64,000 nucleotides of DNA from Theodoxus fluviatilis (GCA_034096865.1 JAWQFJ010017316.1:5001-69000), one strand, 5' to 3'. Positions 26,268 through 37,985 are shown, numbered from the stretch's first letter. Notes: generated by a model not told the origin, from the sequence alone. Program-made: numbers and translations.

Positions 26268-27550
26268 GGCCGGGGGAGCAGGGCCGCAGGGAGCAGGGCC
26301 AGGCCGCGAGGAGCAGGGCCGCAGAGAGCAGGGCCATGAGGAGCAGGCCGCGAGGAGCAGGGCCGCAAGGAGCAGGGCCGCAGGGAGCAGGGCCGCGAGG
26401 AGCAGGGCCGCAGGGAGCAGGGCCGCGAGGAGCAGGGCCGCAGGGAGCAGGGCCGCGAGGAGCAGGGCCGCAGGGAGCAGGGCCGCGAGGAGCAGGGCCG
26501 CAGGGAGCAGGGCCGCGAGGAGCAGGGCCGCGAGGAGCAGGGCCGCGAGGAGCAGGGCCGCAGGGAGCAGGGCCGCGAGGAGCAGGGCCGCAGGGAGCAG
26601 GGCCGCAGAGAGCAGGACCACGAGGAGCAGGCCGCGAGGAGCAGGGCCGCGAGGAGCAGGGCCGCAGGGAGCAGGGCCGCGAGGAGCAGGGCCGCAGGGA
26701 GCAGGGCCGCGAGGAGCAGGGCCGCAGGGAGCAGGGCCGCGAGGAGCAGGGCCGCAGGGAGCAGGGCCGCGAGGAGCAGGGCCGCGAGGAGCAGGGCCGC
26801 AGGGAGCAGGGCCGCGAGGAGCAGGGCCGCGAGGAGCAGGGCCGCAGGGAGCAGGGCCGCGAGGAGCAGGGCCGCGAGGAGCAGGGCCGCAGGGAGCAGG
26901 GCCGCGAGGAGCAGGGCCGCAGGGAGCAGGGCCGCGAGGAGCAGGGCCGCAGGGAGCAGGGCCGCGAGGAGCAGGGCCGCAGCGAGCAGGGCCGCGAGGA
27001 GCAGGGCCGCAGGGAGCAGGGCCGCGAGGAGCAGGGCCGCAGGGAGCAGGGCCGCGAGGAGCAGGCCGCGAGGAGCAGGGCCGCGAGGAGCAGGGCCGCA
27101 GGGAGCAGGGCCGCGAGGAGCAGGGCCGCAGGGAGCAGGGCCGCGAGGAGCAGGGCCGCAGGGAGCAGGGCCGCGAGGAGCAGGGCCGCAGGGAGCAGGG
27201 CCGCGAGGAGCAGGCCGCGAGGAGCAGGGCCGCGAGGAGCAGGGCCGCAGGGAGCAGGGCCGCGAGGAGCAGGGCCGCAGGGAGCAGCGCCGCGAGGAGC
27301 AGGCCGCGAGGAGCAGGGCCGCAGGGAGCAGGCCGCGAAGAGCAGGGGCAGGCCGCGAGGAGCAGGGGCAGGCCGCAGAGAGCAGGACCGCAGGGAGCAG
27401 GGAGCAGGGCCAGGCCGCATGGAGCAGGGCCGCAGGGAGCAGGGCCGCAGGGAGCAGGGCCGCAGGGAGCAGGGCCGCGAGGAGCAGGGCCAGGTGCAGG
27501 GCCGCAGGGAGCAGGACCGCGAGGAGCAGGGCCGCAGAGAGCAGGGCTGG
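26268..27550. repeat. 15-bp GC-rich minisatellite, about 85 copies
   Basis: The unit is GAGCAGGGCCGCAGG or GAGCAGGGCCGCGAG. The two forms alternate over long stretches to make a 30-bp higher-order repeat. Each unit carries one to three CpG. Because 15 is a multiple of three, five frames are open for about 490-610 codons on both strands, giving Ala/Arg/Gly/Pro-rich repeats. That symmetry argues against coding. Confidence 0.95.
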
Positions 27551-27680
27551 GAGGGAGCGTCTTGCGCACTGGACGTGGCGCTGCACGTGAAGCGCGTGCT
27601 GGCAATCTGGGGCGGGCGAAACTGCTCCGCGTGGCAGCTGTGGGCCGACAGGACGGCATGACACGCCCAGTCAAAACACT

Positions 27681-27779
27681 GCGTGATCTCCGTGCAGCGT
27701 GATCTCCGTGCAGCGTGATCTCCGTGCAGCGTGATCTCCGTGCAGCGTGATCTCCGTGCAGCGTGATCTCCGTGCAGCT
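27681..27779. repeat. 16-bp minisatellite, 6 copies
   Basis: Six essentially perfect head-to-tail copies of CGTGATCTCCGTGCAG. Confidence 0.96.
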
Positions 27780-27960
27780 CATGGAGAGCATGCCTGGCAG
27801 ACTGCACGTGCTGAGGGAGATTTTGTGTTTGGCGAGGAGGGAAGTTAAGACACGGTTAGGAGAAATTTCATCTTGTCCTGGGCAGCACTAATAGAGTGCG
27901 TTCTAAAGAGATGATGCATATTGTCTTTGAATAGCGTGTGTATCTTGTATTGAGATAATC

Positions 27961-27961
<1 letters not shown>

Positions 27962-28013
<52 letters not shown>
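27962..28013. repeat. (CT)n microsatellite
   Basis: About 26 CT dinucleotides, directly abutting an 18-bp minisatellite. Confidence 0.96.
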
Positions 28014-28019
<6 letters not shown>

Positions 28020-28135
28020 AGGCGAGGTGCTGTGTGCAGGCGAGGTGCTGTGTGCAGGCGAGGTGCTGTGTGCAGGCGAGGTGCTGTGTGCAGGCGAGGT
28101 GTCGTGTGCAGGCGAGGTGTCGTGTTCAGGCGAGG
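28014..28135. repeat. 18-bp minisatellite, about 7 copies
   Basis: The unit is GTGCTGTGTGCAGGCGAG, with the last copies changed to GTGTCGTG. Confidence 0.95.
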
Positions 28136-29324
28136 TGTACGAGGATCAAAGAGAGGGAAGCACAGCAGACGCCTGTCTACAACGGGATGAGGTGATGATA
28201 GTTCTCTCACTGGTCTCCCCACGTATCTGTGATGGACTCCTGCAGACAGCGCCCCAGTGTCTCCCACGCGGGCACGGAGATTAGATGCAGCATTCATTCT
28301 GCGATGGCAGAAGCAGGTGAGGGGAGAAATGATGGGGAGAAAGAGAAGGAAGGGAAGAGAGAGAAAGTCAGATAAAAAACCTCCAGGTAGCCGAAACTGT
28401 TTGGAACTAATTTGCGAGCCGTGTGCTTAGCTGTTGCGTAACAGCTGCAGCGTTTGCCGTGTATCGTTAGACATTACTGCGGTGGTCCTGTGTTCTGCAC
28501 GGATGTTGTGTGTGGCGAGGAATTATTTGCTGAGCCTTGTTCCACAAGCACTACCAGCTGTAGAGTCAGTGAGGCTTGTGCATTTTGGCTGTGCTCTTGG
28601 GCTGTGGATTCCAGAGAGGAAGGAAGATTATTTATTTTAGAGCAAACTCTCCAATGAAAACTGATTAATTGACGAGGTTTAGTGGCAGCCATGACGATGC
28701 CGTCTGGAACAAAAGTGGTCTGCGTTTTCATGATAATCATCACGTGCAGTTTGTCACGTGAGACGTGGCTTCTCTTTGCAACAAATACCGTTCGTCAAAA
28801 ACTGCTGCAGCATCGCAAATAATCTTTTCCATACATATTTTCAGGTTCAATTCCAACGAAAAATGCTGCCAAAAATAATGCCTATTTCCGTTGAATAGAA
28901 ATGTCTAGTCTTTGCCGACAACAAAACAGTCCCTTCGTTTTCTTGCTTTGGTTTTGAGAACAAAGACAAGCTCTGATGCTTGCAGAGGTCGCTGTTTCCC
29001 AAGTCCTGCAGTACCGCAGGGAAGGCTGCTGTCTGTGCTAACAGCTCTCCGCCCTGGCTAGGCTGCGGCGCGGGCCCGTTTGTTGTCCTGCAGATAGGGC
29101 CAGCCTGGACACGGGGGTCGCCACAAGGGAGCCTTGTTACCGCAGGCCTTGTTACCGCAGGCCTCCACAACTACTTCAGAGCCACCATTCTTGAGAATGA
29201 GTCAGGTCATCATCGTGTTTTGTCGTGGAAACCGATTTCACCATAATTCTGCCAGGATCACGAACCTATCATTTTCGTGAGAGCCTTCGAACCTGAGATC
29301 TCCATGGGTAGGGAACGTTGGTTG
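28136..29324. other. Single-copy spacer, no gene recognised
   Basis: Unique sequence of about 1.2 kb. Short open frames on both strands have no domains. A 19-bp GCCTTGTTACCGCAG direct repeat lies at about 29,132-29,162. Confidence 0.5.
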
Positions 29325-32300
29325 TGGTGGTGGTTGTGACTCACGCAGTGCTAGTGCTGACACCTGGTTGTGACTCACGCAGTGCTGGTGCTGACACCTG
29401 GTTGTGACTCACGCAGTGCTAGTGCTGACACCTGGTTGTGACTCGCGCAGTGCTGGTGCTGACACCTGGTTGTGACTCACGCAGTGCTGGTGCTGACACC
29501 TGGTTGTGACGCACGCAGTGCTGGTGCTGACACCTGGTTGTGACTCACGCAGTGCTAGTGCTGACACCTGGTTGTGACTCACGCAGTGCTTGTGTTGACA
29601 CCTGGTTGTGACTCACGCAGTGCTAGTGCTGACACCTGGTTGTGACCCACACACTGCTAGTGCTGACACCTGGTTGTGACTCACGCAGTGCTTGTGTTGA
29701 CACCTGGTTGTGACTCACGCAGTGCTAGTGCTGACACCTGGTTGTGACCCACACACTGCTAGTGCTGACACCTGGTTGTGACCCACGCAGTGCTGGTGCT
29801 GACACCTGGTTGTGACTCACGCAGTGCTGGTGCTGACACCTGGTTGTGACTCACGCAGTGCTAGTGCTGACACCTGGTTGTGACTCACGCAGTGCTTGTG
29901 TTGACACCTGGTTGTGACTCACGCAGTGCTAGTGCTGACACCTGGTTGTGACCCACACACTGCTAGTGCTGACACCTGGTTGTGACCCACGCAGTGCTGG
30001 TGCTGACACCTGGTTGTGACTCACGCAGTGCTGGTGCTGACACCTGGTTGTGACTCATGCAGTGCTAGTGCTGACACCTGGTTGTGACCCACGCAGTGCT
30101 GACACCTGGTTGTGACTCACGCAGTGCTGGTGCTGACACCTGGTTGTGACTCACGCAGTGCTGACACCTGGTTGTGACTCACACAGTGCTAGTGCTGCTA
30201 GTGCTGACACCTGGTTGTGACTCACGCAGTGCTGGTGCTGACACCTGGTTGTGACTCACGCAGTGCTAGTGCTGACACCTGGTGGTGACTCACGCAGTGC
30301 TTGTGTTGACACCTGGTTGTGACTCACACAGTGCTAGTGCTGACACCTGGTTGTGACCCACACACTGCTAGTGCTGACACCTGGTTGTGACTCACGCAGT
30401 GCTTGTGTTGACACCTGGTTGTGACTCACGCAGTGCTGGTGCTGACACCTGGTTGTGACTCATGCAGTGCTAGTGCTGACACCTGGTTGTGACCCACGCA
30501 GTGCTGACACCTGGTTGTGACTCACGCAGTGCTGGTGCTGACACCTGGTTGTGACTCACGCAGTGCTGGTGCTGACACCTGGTTGTGACTCACGCAGTGC
30601 TAGTGCTGACACCTGGTTGTGACTCACGCAGTGCTTGTGTTGACACCTGGTTGTGACTCACGCAGTGCTAGTGCTGACACCTGGTTGTGACCCACACACT
30701 GCTAGTGCTGACACCTGGTTGTGACCCACGCAGTGCTTGTGTTGACACATGGTTGTGACCCACGCAGTGCTAGTGCTGACACCTGGTTGTGACCCACGCA
30801 GTGCTGACACCTGGTTGTGACCCACGCAGTGCTAGTGCTGACACCTGGTTGTGACTCACGCAGTGCTTGTGTTGACACCTGGTTGTGACTCACGCAGTGC
30901 TAGTGCTGACACCTGGTTGTGACCCACACACTGCTAGTGCTGACACCTGGTTGTGACTCACGCAGTGCTAGTGCTGACACCTGGTTGTGACTCACGCAGT
31001 GCTGGTGCTGACACCTGGTTGTGACACGCAGTGCTGGTGCTGACACCTGGTTGTGACTCACGCAGTGCTAGTGCTGACACCTGGTTGTGACCCACGCAGT
31101 GCTGGTGCTGACACCTGGTTGTGACCCACGCAGTGCTGGTGCTGACACCTGGTTGTGACCCACGCAGTGCTGGTGCTGACACCTGGTTGTGACTCACGCA
31201 GTGCTAGTGCTGACACCTGGTTGTGACCCACGCAGCGCTAGTGCTGACACCTGGTTGTGACCCACGCAGTGCTGACACCTGGTTGTGACTCACGCAGTGC
31301 TAGTGCTGACACCTGGTTGTGACTCACGCAGTGCTAGTGCTGACACCTGGTTGTGACCCACGCAGTGCTAGTGCTGACACCTGGTTGTGACCCACGCAGT
31401 GCTAGTGCTGACACCTGGTTGTGACTCACGCAGTGCTAGTGCTGACACCTGGTTGTGACTCACGCAGTGCTAGTGCTGACACCTGGTTGTGACCCACGCA
31501 GTGCTGGTGCTGACACCTGGTTGTGACTCACGCAGTGCTAGTGCTGACACCTGGTTGTGACCCACGCAGTGCTGGTGCTGACACCTGGTTGTGACGCACG
31601 CAGTGCTGGTGCTGACACCTGGTTGTGACCCACGCAGTGCTGGTGCTGACACCTGGTTGTGACGCACGCAGTGCTAGTGCTGACACCTGGTTGTGACTCA
31701 CGCAGTGCTGGTGCTGACACCTGGTTGTGACCCACGCAGTGCTGACACCTGGTTGTGACCCACGCAGTGCTGGTGCTGCTAGTGCTGACACCTGGTTGTG
31801 ACCCACGCAGTGCTGGTGCTGCTAGTGCTGACACCTGGTTGTGACCCACGCAGTGCTTGTGCTGACACCTGGTTGTGACTCACGCAGTGCTGGTGCTGAC
31901 ACCTGGTTGTGACCCACGCAGTGCTGGTGCTGACACCTGGTTGTGACCCACGCAGTGCTGGTGCTGCTAGTGCTGACACCTGGTTGTGACCCACGCAGTG
32001 CTGACACCTGGTTGTGACTCACGCAGTGCTAGTGCTGACACCTGGTTGTGACCCACGCAGTGCTAGTGCTGACACCTGGTTGTGACCCACGCAGTGCTAG
32101 TGCTGACACCTGGTTGTGACCCACGCAGTGCTAGTGCTGACACCTGGTTGTGACCCACGCAGTGCTAGTGCTGACACCTGGTTGTGACCCACGCAGTGCT
32201 AGTGCTGACACCTGGTTGTGACCCACGCAGTGCTAGTGCTGACACCTGGTTGTGACTCACGCAGTGCTGGTGCTGACACCTGGTTGTGACTCACGCAGTG

Positions 32301-33785
32301 CTAGTGCTGACACCTGGTTGTGACCCACGCAGTGCTGGTGCTGACACCTGGTTGTGACCCACGCAGTGCTGGTGCTGACACCTGGTTGTGACCCACGCAG
32401 TGCTGGTGCTGACACCTGGTTGTGACTCACGCAGTGCTAGTGCTGACACCTGGTTGTGACCCACGCAGTGCTAGTGCTGACACCTGGTTGTGACCCACGC
32501 AGTGCTGACACCTGGTTGTGACTCACGCAGTGCTAGTGCTGACACCTGGTTGTGACTCACGCAGTGCTAGTGCTGACACCTGGTTGTGACCCACGCAGTG
32601 CTAGTGCTGACACCTGGTTGTGACTCACGCAGTGCTAGTGCTGACACCTGGTTGTGACCCACGCAGTGCTAGTGCTGACACCTTGTTGTGACCCACGCAG
32701 TGCTAGTGCTGACACCTGGTTGTGACCCACGCAGTGCTAGTGCTGACACCTGGTTGTGACTCACGCAGGGCTGGTGCTGACACCTGGTTGTGACTCACGC
32801 AGTGCTAGTGCTGACACCTGGTTGTGACCCACGCAGTGCTGGTGCTGACACCTGGTTGTGACTCACACAGTGCTAGTGCTGACACCTGGTTGTGACTCAC
32901 GCAGTGCTGGTGCTGACACCTGGTTGTGACCCACGCAGTGCTGGTGCTGCTAGTGCTAACACCTGGTTGTGACCCACGCAGTGCTGGTGCTGCTAGTGCT
33001 GACACCTGGTTGTAACCCACGCAGTGCTGGTGCTGACACCTGGTTGTGACTCACACAGTGCTAGTGCTGACACCTGGTTGTGACTCACGCAGTGCTGGTG
33101 CTGACACCTGGTTGTGACCCACGCAGTGCTGGTGCTGCTAGTGCTGACACCTGGTTGTGACCCACGCAGTGCTGACACCTGGTTGTGACTCACGCAGTGC
33201 TAGTGCTGACACATGGTTGTGACCCACGCAGTGCTAGTGCTGACACCTGGTTGTGACCGTTGCAGTGCTGACACCTGGTTGTGACTCACGCAGTGCTAGT
33301 GCTGACACCTGGTTGTGACTCACGCAGTGCTAGTGCTGACACCTGGTTGTGACCCACGCAGTGCTGGTGCTGACACCTGGTTGTGACTCACGCAGTACTA
33401 GTGCTGACACCTGGTTGTGGCCCACGCAGTGCTGGTGCTGACACCTGGTTGTGACTCACGCAGTGCTAGTGCTGACACCTGGTTGTGACTCACGCAGTGC
33501 TAGTGCTGACACCTGGTTGTGACCCACGCAGTGCTAGTGCTGACACCTGATTGTGACTCACGCAGTGCTAGTGCTGACATCTGGTTGTGACCCACGCAGT
33601 GCTGGTGCTGACACCTGGTTGTGACTCACGCAGTGCTAGTGCTGACACCTGGTTGTGACTCACGCAGTGCTAGTGCTGACACCTGGTTGTGACCCACGCA
33701 GTGCTAGTGCTGACACCTGGTTGTGACCCACGCAGTGCTGGTGCTGACACCTGGTTGTGACTCACGCAGTGCTAGTGCTGACACC
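29325..33785. repeat. 34-bp minisatellite, about 135 copies
   Basis: The unit core is CTGACACCTGGTTGTGACTC followed by ACGCAGTGCTAGTG. Length variants differ by about 9 bp, dropping or doubling the TAGTGCTG or GGTGCTG block. Subtypes vary at CTCACGC/CCCACGC/CCCACAC and at GCTAG/GCTGG/GCTTG. Every unit carries one CACCTG E2-box. Minus-strand open frames of 60-100 codons are artefacts. Confidence 0.96.
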
Positions 33786-34340
33786 GAGGTGAAAGGAACG
33801 GGCACAGCGCGGGCGTGCAGCCAGGGGTGATAATGATGGCACCACCCTGCTCCCCTCTCCTTCTCACCCGGCATAAAGCTGGCGCCTACAACTTCTTGCG
33901 GCCACTCCAACATTTCTGAGCTATCTTTGTTGCACATGCCTGAGGTGTTAGCTACACTTTATGGGTGATGACATAAGGGTTTTAATTGGAAGTTTTCTAT
34001 GCGCGGCATGAGCCACATTCCTCCATAGGTGTTGAGCCCTGCATAGCAAACATTGTTTCCCATAACGACGCAGGGTCGACGTAAACACTCTGCCTCAGAC
34101 GACGAAGGAATTTTAATGCGATTCAAATCACAAGCCCTCCGTTATTCTCATCAACACACTGGAAAAGATTTCAATCAAAAAACAACGCCAGATTCCCGCT
34201 CGCTAAATTTGACTCGCTGCTGGAAATGACTCTGAAAGATTGCTCTGTTGACCGGCGTGAATGGGTCTTTCTGCCGCATTGTTGTCTCGCTTGAGTCACA
34301 GCTGCAGCGCCAGCTTGGTCCCCGTCTGAAAATAGGCCTG
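33786..34340. other. Single-copy spacer, no gene recognised
   Basis: Unique sequence between the 34-bp array and a MITE. No gene seen. Confidence 0.5.
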
Positions 34341-34574
34341 GGCCCATATTCACAACGGCGATTTATCGGCGATTTATTTTAACTCCGATTTATCTCTAAA
34401 CTCAGACGATTCAAACTGCCTGTTCCGCTCTCCCTTGGCTGGAAACCAGTATATATAGCAAAGCGCAACCTAGAATCCTCTGAGGAGCGTACCTTATCTA
34501 TCCGATCAAGATAACGCGGGGCTAGGGGATAAATCGAGTGTTAAAAAGATAAATCGCCGTTGTGAATACGGGCC
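34341..34574. mobile_element. MITE, 234 bp, 27-bp terminal inverted repeats
   Basis: Left end 34,341-34,367 begins GGCCCATATTCACAACGGCG. Right end 34,548-34,574 is its reverse complement with one mismatch (CATATT versus CGTATT). Weaker inverted similarity continues inward for about 40 bp (TTAACTCCGATTTATC against its counterpart). CTG flanks both ends (34,338-34,340 and 34,575-34,577), a plausible 3-bp target duplication. The interior has no open frame, so the element is non-autonomous. I cannot assign a superfamily from sequence alone. Confidence 0.88.
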
Positions 34575-34577
34575 CTG

Positions 34578-34998
34578 AGCGTTTGCCGGGTCTGCTGACG
34601 GACACTCGGGCACGGGTGCAGACAGTTTCTCTTTCTCCTGCGCCGTGCCGCACAGCCCCTGATATCTGTCAGTGGGTGACAAGAACGCCAGGGGAATCGG
34701 GCAGATAGGCCAGGTTTCGCTGACTGCTTTGATCACCGACCTTCAGTGAAGAAAGTGGAGAGGGATGGGAGAAAAAATGTGAGTTGAGCTTTCAAAGTTT
34801 TTGTCTGTAATTTGAAGTTCAGAGTGAATTTGCGCTTCTTTGAAAACTTGCAAGTTGATTTGGTTGGAAAGATTTGGTGCGTTGACGAAATGCGCGCGTG
34901 TGTGTATGAGAGAGAGAGAGAGGGTGGGGTGGGGGTGGGGGGTGCATGTAGAGCAAAGGACGAACAAACAAGCAGACGAATGCATGGACTAGAGACCG
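34578..34998. other. Single-copy spacer, no gene recognised
   Basis: Unique sequence ending in a short GA tract (34,908-34,921) and G-rich patch (34,922-34,944). No gene seen. Confidence 0.5.
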
Positions 34999-35157
34999 TC
35001 CGTCCGTCCCTCCGTCCGTCTTGTCTGTCTGTCTGTCTGTGTGTGTGTGTGTGTCTGTCTGTCTGTCTGTCTGTGTACGTCCGTCCGTCCGTCAGTCTGT
35101 GTGTGTGTGTGTTTTTTTTGTGTGTCTGTCTTTCTGTCTGTCTCTCTGTCTGTCTGT

Positions 35158-35226
<69 letters not shown>

Positions 35227-35246
35227 TGTCTGTCTGTGTGACTGAC

Positions 35247-35317
<71 letters not shown>

Positions 35318-35394
35318 GTACGGCCGTCCGTCCGTCCGTCTGTGTGTGTGTGTTTTTTGTGTGTGTCTGTCTTTCTGTCTGTCTGTCTGTGTGT

Positions 35395-35441
<47 letters not shown>

Positions 35442-35480
35442 TGTCTGTCTGTCTGTGTGTCTGACTGTCTGTCTGTGTAA
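34999..35480. repeat. Compound (GTCT)n/(GT)n microsatellite, internally duplicated
   Basis: Two successive blocks share the same order: GTGTACG then (GTCC)n, then (GT)n, a T run, GTGTCTGTCTTTCTGTC and a long GT tract. The first starts at about 35,070 and the second at about 35,315, indicating a roughly 245-bp duplication of a compound microsatellite. Confidence 0.93.
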
Positions 35481-35639
35481 CCTCACTCAGCTTTCATCTT
35501 TTAAATTTCTCTTTCGCTCCTTTTTGAGCACCTATCCGATTGATTTATAGAGGAAATCTGCCAGAGAACAAGGTCTACATGAAGAAAGTTTATGCTAATA
35601 TATTACGTCATTCAAGCGAAGATTAAAAGAAATGGAGGA

Positions 35640-36050
35640 GAAGGGTGGGGTGGGGGTCGGGTTGGGGGGTGGATGTCGGGTTTGGGGGTAGTGGTCGGGT
35701 TTGGGGGTGGGGGTCGGGTTTGGGGGTGGTGGTCGGGTTTGGGGGTGGGGGTCGGGTTTGGGGGTGGAGGTCGGGTTTGGGTGTGGGGGTCGGGTTTGGG
35801 TGTGGGGGTCGGGTTTGGGGGTGGAGGTCGGGTTTGGGTGTGGGGGTCGGGTTTGGGGGTGGAGGTCGGGTTTGGGGGTGGAGGTCGGGTTGGGGGGTGG
35901 GGGTGCGGGTGTGGTTTGGGGGTGCGGGTGTGGTTTGGGGGTGGGAAGTTGGGGCGGGTTTGAGGGTTCGGGGCGGGTTTGGGGGTGGGGGTCGGGTTTG
36001 GGGGTGGAGGTCTTGTTTGGGGGTGGGGGAGGGGGGGGGGGGGCGGGGCG
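35640..36050 (+). repeat. 19-bp G-rich minisatellite, about 20 copies
   Basis: The unit is GGTCGGGTTTGGGGGTGG plus one G or T. Dense G runs on the plus strand fit quadruplex-forming patterns throughout. The GGTCGGGTTT core also occurs in the short G-rich repeat at 6.6 kb. Confidence 0.93.
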
Positions 36051-36599
36051 GGGGACCAAAGGCTTCGAATGTTTCTCTCGACACAATAGGTCTATCAGGC
36101 ATCTCTCGACGTTTGCATCGATTTCCCGTCATTCACAAACAAGAAAATCAAACGTAAGCCGGAAGAAAGCCGCGTAAGAGTAAGAACTACTCCAGACTAT
36201 TCCATGGAAAAGACAAGTCCAGCTAAAGGTGGAAAAACACATGTAAAAGATAGCCAATTACCTACCTCCGCGGTCAGCTGATAACGTAGGGCCTTAACGG
36301 GCGGTCAGCCTGTTAGCATCAGTTCACGACCCCGACACCAGGGAGAGCCAGACGCCACGTGACCTCTTCATGGGTCACGTGTGATGACCACCAGAGTGGT
36401 GCTGGAACCTTGGCGTGTCTGCAGTCGGCAGAGGAAGTCTGGTTTCCTGGAACAATGGAAGACGGGCAACAGGTTCCTCTGCGATCGTTGTTAATGGCAG
36501 GTGGCTATCGAGAAGTCATTTGTTTCAAGTCGTAGAATATCTCTCCTGTTCTATGAAACTGTCGCACTATCTCTGGCTGTTTGTGTGACTGACTGACTG
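36051..36599. other. Single-copy spacer, no gene recognised
   Basis: Unique sequence. Contains an inverted pair of CACGTG E-boxes listed separately. Confidence 0.5.
36356..36381. promoter_or_regulatory. Inverted pair of E-boxes (hairpin)
   Basis: CACGTGACC at 36,356-36,364 and GGTCACGTG at 36,373-36,381 form perfect 9-bp inverted arms with an 8-bp spacer. GTCACGTG resembles sites bound by bHLH-zip factors such as USF/TFE. No promoter context is visible, so function is conjecture. Confidence 0.4.
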
Positions 36600-36655
36600 A
36601 CTCTCTATCTCTCCTTCTTTATATCTCTCTCACCTTCTCTCTCTCTCTCTCTCTC

Positions 36656-36748
<93 letters not shown>
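36600..36748. repeat. (CT)n and (GTCT)n microsatellites
   Basis: A short imperfect CT tract is followed by about 23 GTCT units (36,657-36,748). Confidence 0.96.
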
Positions 36749-37051
36749 AGAAAGCATCAACATCTGCGATATTTTGTTCACAAATTTCCCCCTGGAGCTG
36801 AAATAATTACCACGCAAATGTTTCAAATATTGAATCTGCTTTGTCTTCAAACATTTCAGAAACGGAAGAAAATTTTTACAAAAACTTTGAATGGGGGAGA
36901 AGTGATTATTCGTAGAACGTATCTGGAAATATTCGCTTTCTTTGTCCAGACTGTTTTTGTCATACACGTAACTCGCTTGGCGAATCTTATACACTGTGAG
37001 ACAGGAAAAGAAATAGAATGCAAAAGATTGTGCACGACTCGCGTGAAGGTT
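36749..37051. other. Single-copy spacer, no gene recognised
   Basis: A/T-rich unique sequence between two microsatellites. I see nothing further in it. Confidence 0.5.
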
Positions 37052-37200
37052 TTCTTCTTCTTCTTCTTCTTCTTCTTCTTCTTCTTCTTCTTCTTCTTCT
37101 TCTTCTTCTTCTTCTTCTTCTTCTTCTTCCTTCTTCCTTCTTCTTCTTCTTCTTCTTCTTCTTCTTCTTCTTCTTCTTCTTCTTCTTCTTCTTCTTCTTC
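37052..37200. repeat. (TTC)n microsatellite
   Basis: About 49 TTC units with two TTCC interruptions near 37,128-37,138. A long homopurine-homopyrimidine tract with mirror symmetry, capable of triplex (H-DNA) folding. Confidence 0.97.
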
Positions 37201-37689
37201 CCTAAGATTCTCGTTGCTTCACCATTTTTCCTCCAAGAGGCTTGAAGAGCGATGCTCAGCTCCGCCCCCTCCCTCTCCCCCCAGCGCCAAGACGTCGAGT
37301 TCTTTGTCTGTCAGGCTATGTCCTCACAGAGGGAAAGAAGGCGGACACCCGATACTCTGAGACTTACTCCACCCCCACCCACCCTCGCCCTCGCCCTCCC
37401 CACTTATCACCCTCGTCCTTTCTACCCACTCCCAACCCCCTCCCCCTAAATTTTCACAGACACTCCTTCCCCTGCCATCCCCATCTGGTGGCGATGTTTT
37501 TTCCCAGCATTCCTCCTCCCAGAAGTCTCGTCCTCCCGCCGCGTCTTCAAGAGGTCACGGTTGTAGAGAGGTACGTGGTGTGCCAGGCTGTTTTGGAAGG
37601 TGGAGAGAAGGAAACTGACGTGGCGTATCACACAGCCCGACGTCTCCCCTCCGTCTGTCGTTGCTTCTGTGTCTTTCCCGACCCACTGC
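37201..37689. other. Single-copy spacer, C-rich in part
   Basis: Pyrimidine-rich stretch 37,370-37,460. No gene recognised. Confidence 0.5.
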
Positions 37690-37985
37690 CCCGGCTAGGG
37701 AAAGAGGCTGGGTTGGGGGGTGTTGGGTGAAGGTGGGGGTGGTGGTAGGGGGTGGGGGTGGAGTTGGGGGGGTGGAGGTGGGGATGGGGGTGTTAGGTGG
37801 GGGTAGAGGTGAGGGTGGGCATAGGAGGTGGGGTAGGGGGTGGGGATAGGGGTGGGGGTAAGAATGGGGGTCGGGGTGGTGTGTGAGGGTGGGGGTGTGA
37901 CGGGTGTGTGGGGGTGGGGTGGGGAGGGAGGGCGGGGGTGTGAGGGGGGTGGGGGTGGGGGGTGGCGTGGGAGGTAGGTGTGTGT
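37690..37985 (+). repeat. Degenerate G-rich repeat
   Basis: Irregular GGGGGTGG and GGGGTAGG motifs without a fixed period. Strong G bias on the plus strand. Confidence 0.8.

Noticed and set aside
25972..27807. Five open frames of 487-611 codons (Ala/Arg/Gly/Pro repeats)
   Set aside because: Artefacts of a 15-bp GC-rich unit without stops, open on both strands simultaneously.
29325..33785. Possible CRISPR-like array
   Set aside because: No unique spacers. The whole 34-bp unit repeats with length changes of about 9 bp, typical of a minisatellite.
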